Source: Pseudomonas iranensis
GTDB lineage: Bacteria > Pseudomonadota > Gammaproteobacteria > Pseudomonadales > Pseudomonadaceae
Assembly: GCF_014268585.2 (NCBI RefSeq)
Contig: NZ_CP077092.1
Coordinates: 2,914,001 to 2,978,000, forward strand
DNA length: 64,000 nucleotides
Reading direction: 5' to 3'
Under the pieces are notes generated by a model that was not told the origin of the DNA, did no database searches, and worked only from the letters and a program-made list of their open reading frames with translations. Shown here piece by piece: positions 57,343-64,000 of this stretch. Every line of letters starts with the position of its first letter. Positions within the stretch are counted from its first letter, which is position 1. Made by a program: the position numbers and the translations under genes.

Positions 57343-58398
57343 TCAAGTGCCCACCGCTAGCAGCGGCGCCGGTTGCGGGCGGTAGCCCCATGGGTTGTGA
57401 GTCTGCCAGCGCCAGCTGTCGATGAGCATTTGCGTCAGCTCGCGTTGCGCGCGCCAGCCCAGTTCGCGCCCGGCCTTGCTCGCATCGGCGCGGCACTCGG
57501 CGACATCACCGGCGCGGCGCGGGGCGAAGCGGTAGGGAATGCGCAGGCCGGTGACGTCTTCGAAAGCGCTGATGATCTGCAACACGCTATAGCCGCTGCC
57601 GGTGCCGAGGTTCCATACGTGCAGGCCATGTTCATCGTCCTGCAAAACCTGTAGGGCCTTGAGATGACCTTCGGCCAGATCCAGCACATGGATGTAGTCG
57701 CGAATACAGGTGCCGTCGACGGTTGGATAGTCGTTGCCGTAAACAGTCAACGCCGCGCGCTGGCCGCTGGCAACTTCGCTCAGGCACGGCAGCAGGTTGT
57801 TAGGTCGACCATTGGGCGCTTCACCGATCAATCCACTTTGGTGCGCGCCGATCGGGTTGAAGTACCGCAGCACGGCGATGTTCCAGCGCGCATCCGCGAG
57901 GGCGAGGTCGCTGAGCAGTTCTTCGATCACCAGCTTCGAGCGCCCGTACGGGTTAGCCGGTTTGCCGGTGCCATGCGATTCCACGATCGGCATCACAGTC
58001 GGCTCGCCATAGACAGTGGCCGAGGAACTGAACACCAGATTGAACACCTGCGCGCGCGCCATCGCCTGACACAGGTTCAGCGTGCCGAACACATTGTTGG
58101 CGTAGTAATCCATCGGCCGGCGCACGCTTTGCGCAACGGCTTTGAGCCCGGCGAAATGCAGCACGGCGTCGATCGCGTAGGTGCTGAAAATCTCGTCCAG
58201 CAGTGCGGCGTCGCGGATATCGCCCTCGATGAAATCGACGTGCGAATGACTCAACAGCTCCAGCCGTGCGATTGCTTCGCGGCTGCTGTTGCACAGATTG
58301 TCGAGGATCAGTACCGAGTGTCCGGACTCGATCAGTTGCAATGCCGTGTGCGAACCGATGTAGCCGGCACCGCCCGTGATCAATGTGGTTTTGCGCAT
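57343..58398 (-). CDS. galE: UDP-glucose 4-epimerase, second copy
   Basis: 351 residues, same family as 49208-50233 and clearly similar to it. ITGGAGYIGSHTALQL (6-21 region), SSSATVYG, NPYGRSKLVIEE, RYFNPIGAH. I use ATG 58398 because GGAG lies just before it, rather than an ATG five codons earlier. Makes UDP-galactose for the glycosyltransferases of this arm. Together with the first galE it gives two epimerases in 10 kb. Confidence 0.93.
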   Translation of the reverse strand: MRKTTLITGGAGYIGSHTALQLIESGHSVLILDNLCNSSREAIARLELLSHSHVDFIEGDIRDAALLDEIFSTYAIDAVLHFAGLKAVAQSVRRPMDYYANNVFGTLNLCQAMARAQVFNLVFSSSATVYGEPTVMPIVESHGTGKPANPYGRSKLVIEELLSDLALADARWNIAVLRYFNPIGAHQSGLIGEAPNGRPNNLLPCLSEVASGQRAALTVYGNDYPTVDGTCIRDYIHVLDLAEGHLKALQVLQDDEHGLHVWNLGTGSGYSVLQIISAFEDVTGLRIPYRFAPRRAGDVAECRADASKAGRELGWRAQRELTQMLIDSWRWQTHNPWGYRPQPAPLLAVGT

Positions 58399-58429
58399 GA
58401 CGACGTGCTCCATTGCGAGGAAATGCAGC

Positions 58430-59848
58430 TCAGCGGGCGGTAAACACCAACTTGAATTCTTGCGGCCAGCGCGGGTGCAGCAGGCTGTAGGCCAAGGCGT
58501 AGGTCAGCGCGCCGATGGCAATATCGCCGGCCAGGTGCGCGTATCCGGACAGGCTCGTTTGCCGCGACGTCCACATCACCACGACGACCATCAGCAGCGA
58601 GGCGAACAGGCTGCGGTAACTGGACTGAAAGAAGCTGCGCCAGTCGTAACCGATCGCGGCGTGCAGGCCGCGTACCTGCAACGGCGTGATCAGCAGCATG
58701 CGCAGCAGCAATGCCAGCGCCGCCGCCATGCCGCCGTAGGTCGCGCCGAGCAGATAGACCAGCGCCAGCGCGAGCAGAGTGGTGGCAACTTCGGCCTTGA
58801 GCGTCAGGTGCGTGCGATTGACCGCCACCAGCGCGGTGGTCGCGTACAGCGCCAGATTGCCCAGCGCTGCCGTGCAGGCGAGCACTTGCAGCAAGGGAAT
58901 CGCATCGGCCCATTTCGCGCCGAAGATCAGCAGGATGATGTCTTCGGCGGTCAGGGCGATGCCGAAGAACAGCGGTGTCAGTACGAAACCGCTGATCGCC
59001 GTGGAATCACCTATCACGCCGATCAGCCGCGCCGGTTCGGCACTGCGCCGGGCGAACACCGGTAGGGCGTAACTCATCAAGCCGTTGTAGATCGCCGAGC
59101 GCGGCAGATCGATGATGCGCATCGCCAGATTGAACATGCCCACCGCATGCGCCCCGGCAGTCAGGCCGAGAATCAGGTTGACGCCGCGTTGCAGGGTTTG
59201 CGAACTCATCACGTTGACGCAGACCGGGAGACCGGCGCGCAGCAGTTCGCCTAGCACCTGGCGATCAATCAGAAAAGCAATGCGCCGCCGATCGCCGCGC
59301 ATCAGTACCAGTGTGGAGATGCCGTCCATGATCAGCGCCTGAGCAACCACCGCCCACGGGCCGAAACCCAGCATCGCCACAGCCACACCGCCGACACCGC
59401 CCGCGACTTTGCCGAGCAATGTGCGCGAGGCCAGCAACTTGAAATTGCCGCTGCGGCGCATCTGCGCCACATACACCCGCGCCATCAGGGTGAAGAGGAT
59501 TTTCACCGAGGCCACGGCGGTCATCCAGCGCAGCGCGGTGGATGGCGTATACAGCACCACCGCCAGCGAAATCAACGCAATCGATAGCAGACTGACCAGC
59601 ACGGCAAACCAGAACACGCTGCTGATGTGTTTGTCCTCGACACGTTGCAGGCGCACCAGCGGGTCTTCCAGCATCGACGAGAACAGAATGCCGACCACTT
59701 CGACCACAGCGATGATCAGCGTGCCGATGCCCAGCTCCGTCGGCGTCAGCAGATGCGCGTAGACGACAAAAGTAATCATCGAAAGAAAGATCAGGCCGAA
59801 CTTCTCGGTGAAAATCCATACGAGGGTCATCAGGCGACGGTTGGCCAT
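58430..59848 (-). CDS. Oligosaccharide flippase (Wzx-like)
   Basis: 472 residues, about 12-14 membrane helices, MOP/PST superfamily (FTEKFGLIFLSMITFVVYAHLLTP start, RIIDLPRSAIYNGL middle). Flips lipid-linked repeat units across the inner membrane. In line with the glycosyltransferase and polymerase genes upstream on the minus strand. ATG 59848. Confidence 0.88.
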   Translation of the reverse strand: MANRRLMTLVWIFTEKFGLIFLSMITFVVYAHLLTPTELGIGTLIIAVVEVVGILFSSMLEDPLVRLQRVEDKHISSVFWFAVLVSLLSIALISLAVVLYTPSTALRWMTAVASVKILFTLMARVYVAQMRRSGNFKLLASRTLLGKVAGGVGGVAVAMLGFGPWAVVAQALIMDGISTLVLMRGDRRRIAFLIDRQVLGELLRAGLPVCVNVMSSQTLQRGVNLILGLTAGAHAVGMFNLAMRIIDLPRSAIYNGLMSYALPVFARRSAEPARLIGVIGDSTAISGFVLTPLFFGIALTAEDIILLIFGAKWADAIPLLQVLACTAALGNLALYATTALVAVNRTHLTLKAEVATTLLALALVYLLGATYGGMAAALALLLRMLLITPLQVRGLHAAIGYDWRSFFQSSYRSLFASLLMVVVVMWTSRQTSLSGYAHLAGDIAIGALTYALAYSLLHPRWPQEFKLVFTAR

Positions 59849-59865
59849 GGCGCGATCCCTGAAAT

Positions 59866-60795
59866 TCAGCGGCTGTTGCCCAGGCTTTTAAAGCAGGCGT
59901 AGAGGTAGCGCAGGGTCGGTTTGCCCTGGAAGAAAAACAGCGTCTGCCACGAATGCCCGAGCATCTGCCGGAACACCTCGATGACCCGGCGATGATCGCC
60001 GCGCCGGGAAAACGCATTGAGAAATTCGGCGTGGTTGGCGAGGACGAAATAGATCCGTTGCTGTTTGTTCAGCCGCGTGCCGTAACGCGCCAGATAAAGC
60101 TGGATGAAGCGCAGCTTGTGCGGGTAATACTTGTGCGGTTGCGCGGTGATGTTGGCGGCGTTGACGGCGCGCCAGTGGAGGATCTGCGGCACGCTGTGGA
60201 TCTCGCTGATTTCGGCGATGCGCGTCCACAGCAGGCGATCCTCGGCAAAGCGCAGGCTCTGATCGAAGCCGCCAATGGCGACGATGATCTCGCGCAGGGC
60301 GAGTACGCCGGAGGTGCCGTTGATGATGTTCTCGCGCATGAAATCGGCAAAGTGCTCGCCGTGTTTGCAGCGATCTTCCAATTGGCGTTTGCCGTCGCTG
60401 AATTCGCTCATCTGAAAGCAATCGATCAAACCGACTTTGCGTCCCTGTCGGGTCAACTCCGCGTGCAGCGCCAGTTGTTTTTGCAGTTTCTCCGGATGCC
60501 AGCGGTCATCGGCATCGAGGAAGGCGATAAAGGTTTCTTCGGCGCTGAACACGCCGCGATTGCGCGCACTCGCCGGGCCTTGGTTGGGCTGCTGTAACAG
60601 GACGATGGGCAAGGGCGCGGCGTAGTGCTTGACGATCTCCGGCCCGGCATCGCTGGAACCGTCATCGACGACAATGACTTTGTCCGGCAGGCGGGTCTGT
60701 GCGCACACCGAGTCGAGTGTGCGTTGGATGCTGGCGGCGGCGTTGTACAGCGGAATCACCACGCACACGGTGACGGCGGAGGGATCATTCAGCAC
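59866..60795 (-). CDS. Glycosyltransferase family 2
   Basis: 309 residues. GT-A fold: CVVIPLYNAAASIQRTLDSV, VIVVDDGSSDAGPEIV, DxD region FIAFLDADDRWHPEKL (about 88-103). ATG at 60795 overlaps the end of the polymerase gene by 7 bases, so translation is coupled. Adds a sugar to the repeat unit. Confidence 0.93.
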   Translation of the reverse strand: MLNDPSAVTVCVVIPLYNAAASIQRTLDSVCAQTRLPDKVIVVDDGSSDAGPEIVKHYAAPLPIVLLQQPNQGPASARNRGVFSAEETFIAFLDADDRWHPEKLQKQLALHAELTRQGRKVGLIDCFQMSEFSDGKRQLEDRCKHGEHFADFMRENIINGTSGVLALREIIVAIGGFDQSLRFAEDRLLWTRIAEISEIHSVPQILHWRAVNAANITAQPHKYYPHKLRFIQLYLARYGTRLNKQQRIYFVLANHAEFLNAFSRRGDHRRVIEVFRQMLGHSWQTLFFFQGKPTLRYLYACFKSLGNSR

Positions 60796-62096
60796 GGGCG
60801 TTGCTCCCGGAAAGTGCCGCGCATTGGCCGAGCATTCGCCGCTGGCAGCGGCTGCGGACGGGCGACGAGGTGATGGCGGAAAGTCAGGCTGAGCACACAG
60901 AAAATCAGGAACTCGCCCGAGCGGTAGTTGGGAATCACATAGGCGACGTAATTGGTAACGACGAACAGGCCGATGATCACCAGCGCACAGGCCTGATAGC
61001 GCGCCGACTGATCCGCCGTGATTGCGCGATAGCGCTTGCTCAGAGTCTGGGCAAACATCAGCAGCAGGGCGATCAACTGGATCAAACCGCCGTTGAGCAG
61101 GGTTTCGACGTAGCCGCTGTGGGCATTGCCTATGTAACCCCAGCGCGTGATGAACGCATCGGCATCGGCACTGGCCCAGAACGCGCCGAAACCGTAGCCC
61201 TTGAGAAATTGCGCATCGATCAGCGGTTGCAACAGTTCCCAGATCAGCGTGCGGTCGGTCAGCGACGGGTCACGGCCAACCAGTTCCAGCAGCATCGCGT
61301 AGTTGGCGTAGAGCACGCCACACAGAAGGAAGAACACCAGCGTCGCCGCCGTGAACGCCAACAGTGAGCGGTTGATGCGCAAGCGGATCAGCGTGATGAA
61401 GTAGGCGTAACTGGCGGTGCCGGCGACGATCAGCGCAATCGCCGTGGCTGACTGCGCCAGGCCAATGGCAATTAGCGCGAACAGGCCGTAGAGCATGGCC
61501 ATTGGGTTGCGCTGGCGGATCATCGGCAGCAGCAACAGGATCGCAATAGCGTTCAGGCGTGCACCGGCATTCTTTTCCGCGAACACCCCGCGAAACGCAC
61601 CGTCACGGATGCCGCCGGAAATAAAGGCGATGTCCGGGCGAATCAGGGCGAAGATCAAGCCGACCAACGCCGCCGCACCGATCACACAGCCGAACAGAAA
61701 CGCAATGCGTTCCAGGCTGTAGCGCCAGGCAATGAAACCGGCGAAGAACACCACACTGAGCAGCGCGACGAAACGCTTGAAGCTGAGGATCGGCTCGCTC
61801 GACCAACTGATCGACGCCGCCACGCAGCCCAGAAACAGCAGCAGAAACAGGTTCTGCCGGTAGAAGCTCTTGCTGAGGAACACCTTGTGCCGGATGAAGA
61901 AAAACAGCGGCACCAGTAAGGTCAGCAAGCCGCAGACCTGATTGGCCAGATTGCCTTCCAGGTCCTGCTGGGCATCGTCCAGCGTGCTCACATTGCCCAG
62001 GCGCAAAAAGAAGCCGATCACTTGCGTATAGAACAGCACACCGAACAGGGTGAAGGCGTCGGCCAGCGTCGAATAACGCACTTGCAGGCGGTTCAT
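60789..62096 (-). CDS. O-antigen polymerase/ligase-family protein (Wzy-like)
   Basis: 435 residues with about 11-12 membrane segments and a large periplasmic loop (about 265-340) carrying GYGFGAFWASADADAF and GNAHSGYVETLLNGG, typical of the Wzy/WaaL C-terminal family motif. Polymerises repeat units in the periplasm. Start ATG 62096 (GGAGGCGCTGAG ribosome site) rather than the longer frame to 62300. One base separates it from the next gene upstream. Confidence 0.88.
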   Translation of the reverse strand: MNRLQVRYSTLADAFTLFGVLFYTQVIGFFLRLGNVSTLDDAQQDLEGNLANQVCGLLTLLVPLFFFIRHKVFLSKSFYRQNLFLLLFLGCVAASISWSSEPILSFKRFVALLSVVFFAGFIAWRYSLERIAFLFGCVIGAAALVGLIFALIRPDIAFISGGIRDGAFRGVFAEKNAGARLNAIAILLLLPMIRQRNPMAMLYGLFALIAIGLAQSATAIALIVAGTASYAYFITLIRLRINRSLLAFTAATLVFFLLCGVLYANYAMLLELVGRDPSLTDRTLIWELLQPLIDAQFLKGYGFGAFWASADADAFITRWGYIGNAHSGYVETLLNGGLIQLIALLLMFAQTLSKRYRAITADQSARYQACALVIIGLFVVTNYVAYVIPNYRSGEFLIFCVLSLTFRHHLVARPQPLPAANARPMRGTFREQRPC

Positions 62097-62097
62097 C

Positions 62098-63204
62098 TCA
62101 GCGCCTCCCGAGTAACGCCTTGAGGTAGGTCTGCACCGCGCGAGCATTGACAAAGCGCGCGGCAGCATCAATGCGGCGCTGGCGATGCACGGCTCGCGGC
62201 GTCGCCAGTTGTTGGCTGATCGCGGCGGCGAGCGCGGCCGGATCGTCAACCTCGACCAAGGGCGCGACCGCACCATCGGCGAGAATTTCCTGCGGGCCAT
62301 ACGGGCAGCGGGTCGCTACCACCGGCGTGCCGGTCGACAGGGCTTCGACCAGGGCGTTGGGGCTGCCTTCGAAACGTGATGACAAAACAAAGCAATCGGC
62401 CCGAGCGATCTCGGCGATTGGATCACTGGCGTAGCCCGGCAGATCGCAACGCTGTGCAACGCCGAGCGCTGTCGCCTGGGCCAGCAGTTCGCCGCGCAAG
62501 GCGCCTTCGCCGAAGATGATCAGCCGCGCATCACCTTGCGGCAGGCGGGCGAAGGCGTCGATCAGGGTGTCGAAGCCTTTTTGTTGCGCCAGGCGTCCTA
62601 CAGCGACGATCACCGGAGTGGTTTTGTCCTTCAGCCAGGGATGGCTGGGCGCGGCGGCGGGTTTGTCGCGAAAATCGTTGTCGAGCACCGGGTTGTCAGC
62701 GGTCGTCACATCGCGCGGGCGGGTGATGGTGGTGTCGACCAGATCTTCGGCGACGCCTTGCGACACGCAGATCACCGGGTTGGGAATCAGCCGGTACAGC
62801 CACGGCGCCAGCCAGTAGGCGAGCTTGACCGACAGGGCCGGGTTGACATGCTTGTCCCGCGAAAAGGCATTGCGCTCGCTGACATGCAGCCGCGCCAGCG
62901 TCCCGGACAGCGCGGCGGCGGCAATCGCCACGACGTTGACATGAGTGAGCACCGCCAGTTGCGCGTCGTAGCGATTGCTGCGCAAAAAGCGCATCAGCGC
63001 GGGCACGGCGGCGGCACTGCGCGGGCTGTCGAGCAACACTTGCCTGACCCGAGGATCGAGCGCCGGCTGATTGATGCCGGCACCGGTGAGCATCAGCAGC
63101 GTGACTTCATTGCCGGCCTCAACCAAGGCGCCGGCGAGGCGCACCATCATTTTCTCCGCGCCACCGGCGCCGAGGTCCTGGAGGATGATCAGCAGCTTTT
63201 TCAT
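62098..63204 (-). CDS. Glycosyltransferase family 4
   Basis: 368 residues, GT-B fold: DLGAGGAEKMMVRLAGAL start, VAVGRLAQQKGFDTLIDAF, IFGEGALRGEL and the donor motif SRFEGSPNALVEALSTGTPV with catalytic EX7E. ATG 63204 overlaps the upstream stop as ATGA; an in-frame GTG three codons earlier is less likely. Confidence 0.93.
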   Translation of the reverse strand: MKKLLIILQDLGAGGAEKMMVRLAGALVEAGNEVTLLMLTGAGINQPALDPRVRQVLLDSPRSAAAVPALMRFLRSNRYDAQLAVLTHVNVVAIAAAALSGTLARLHVSERNAFSRDKHVNPALSVKLAYWLAPWLYRLIPNPVICVSQGVAEDLVDTTITRPRDVTTADNPVLDNDFRDKPAAAPSHPWLKDKTTPVIVAVGRLAQQKGFDTLIDAFARLPQGDARLIIFGEGALRGELLAQATALGVAQRCDLPGYASDPIAEIARADCFVLSSRFEGSPNALVEALSTGTPVVATRCPYGPQEILADGAVAPLVEVDDPAALAAAISQQLATPRAVHRQRRIDAAARFVNARAVQTYLKALLGRR

Positions 63205-64000
63205 CGGTTCCACACCTGGTAATAGGCCTGGGCGGCGTACTGGCTGGTATAGGGCAGGATCGCTTCGCTGACTGAATGTCGGGCTGGAGCTGCCGGTTCG
63301 CGGTTGGCCAGACTGTCGAGCATTGCCTCGGTCAGGGCCGGCACATCATTGACCTTGACCAAACGCCCGAGGCGCCCATCATCGAGCAACTCGCGCGGCC
63401 CGCTGCCGCAGTCGGTGGAGATCACCGGTGTGCCCAGCGCCAGCGCCTCGACCAGCACCGTCGGCAAGCCTTCGTGCAAAGAGCTGAGCACCAACAGTTG
63501 CGAATGGCGGATCAGCGGATAGGGATTGCGCAGATGCCCGGTGAAATGCACCAGACGTTCGATGCCCAGCCGTTGCGCCTGCGCTTCAAGCGCTGCGCGC
63601 AACGGGCCGTCGCCGGCAATCACCAGATACGGCAGCGGGCGTTGTTGCGCCGCCAGCGCGTAGGCGTCGAGCAGCAAATCGAAGCCTTTGGTGTGCACCA
63701 ATCGGCCGATGCCCAGCCAGTAATGATGGGGCACACCACCGGGCAACGGCGCTTGTGCCGCACGCATCAGTTGTTCGCTGATCACTGCGTTCGGGCAATA
63801 ACGAATGCGCGGTTGGCCCCAAGGCATCAACCCGGCAAGCGACTGGCGCAGACCGTGGGACACCGCGACCACCTTGCCGCTGCCGCACAGGTACAGCGCG
63901 TACAACAGCCGCAGGCTGGCGCGCCCGGTGTTCTGCTCGGCACAATCCAGCGCGGCGTGGCGGGTGTAAATGACTTTGCAGGAAGTGCCCAGCGTGGCGA
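63201..64000 (-). CDS. Glycosyltransferase family 4, N-terminus beyond the window
   Basis: Partial: the frame remains open to the right edge (TSCKVIYTRHAALDCAE near the edge), so at least 266 residues are visible and the true start lies outside. GT-B fold: IGRLVHTKGFDLLLDAYALA, VIAGDGPLRAAL, SSLHEGLPTVLVEALALGTP with EX7E. Adds a sugar during repeat-unit assembly. Coupled to the next gene by ATGA. Confidence 0.92.
   Translation of the reverse strand, partial: ATLGTSCKVIYTRHAALDCAEQNTGRASLRLLYALYLCGSGKVVAVSHGLRQSLAGLMPWGQPRIRYCPNAVISEQLMRAAQAPLPGGVPHHYWLGIGRLVHTKGFDLLLDAYALAAQQRPLPYLVIAGDGPLRAALEAQAQRLGIERLVHFTGHLRNPYPLIRHSQLLVLSSLHEGLPTVLVEALALGTPVISTDCGSGPRELLDDGRLGRLVKVNDVPALTEAMLDSLANREPAAPARHSVSEAILPYTSQYAAQAYYQVWNR

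Noticed and set aside
57378..57385. GGCGGTAG (ops/JUMPstart core) in the polysaccharide locus
   Set aside because: It lies within the galE coding region on the strand opposite to transcription, not in a leader.

Overview
The window looks like chromosome of a fluorescent-group Pseudomonas. The evidence is the order gacA (TTG start), uvrC, pgsA, tRNA-Gly(GCC), tRNA-Cys(GCA); three REP doublets built on GCGAGC(A/C)(G/T)GCTCGC; a P. fragi-type lipase; an HbcR-regulated 3-hydroxybutyrate cluster; and GC-rich codon use throughout. Two genes are cut by the window edges: a PilT/PilU-family ATPase on the left and a GT4 glycosyltransferase on the right. All calls come from reading the sequence, without database searches.

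Layout. 1-4.6 kb: end of the pilus ATPase, then a 1251-residue unrecognised protein with a C-terminal HExxH motif that resembles large Pseudomonas toxin-like proteins. 4.6-10.6 kb: acetoacetyl-CoA synthetase, 3-hydroxybutyrate dehydrogenase, GntP-type permease and the sigma-54 activator HbcR, with a -24/-12 promoter and an A-rich Crc/Hfq-type motif ahead of the permease. 10.7-16.2 kb: yejABEF peptide importer. 16.4-20.7 kb: parvulin PpiC, lipase, a protein with three Ig-like repeats, and a DAHP synthase behind two tandem aromatic-rich leader ORFs and a strong terminator. 20.7-26.1 kb: acetyltransferase, gacA, uvrC, pgsA, three tRNAs, a GAF protein and a 42-residue conserved-looking small protein.

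26.1-41.2 kb is an accessory catabolic region. Minus strand: LysR regulator, MmgE/PrpD protein, CntA/GbcA-type Rieske oxygenase and an MFS transporter. Plus strand: a leader ORF, a quaternary-amine ABC importer, a GbdR-like AraC regulator, a DAO-family FAD oxidoreductase, a DapA-family lyase and an aldehyde dehydrogenase. Together these could import a methylated (betaine-like) amine, demethylate it, oxidise the amine, and lyse or deaminate and oxidise the product. The substrate is not evident. No Rieske reductase is present.

41.2-48.6 kb: a PL7 alginate-lyase-like protein, an MFS transporter, and the cyoABCDE bo3 oxidase operon, which continues into a metallothionein gene overlapping the cyoE stop and a DUF2934 gene. 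48.9-64 kb: an exopolysaccharide locus with two galE genes, UDP-galactopyranose mutase, a GH-A glycosidase, an ABC exporter, a GH16 hydrolase, flippase, polymerase and four glycosyltransferases. It probably makes a galactose or galactofuranose-containing polymer.
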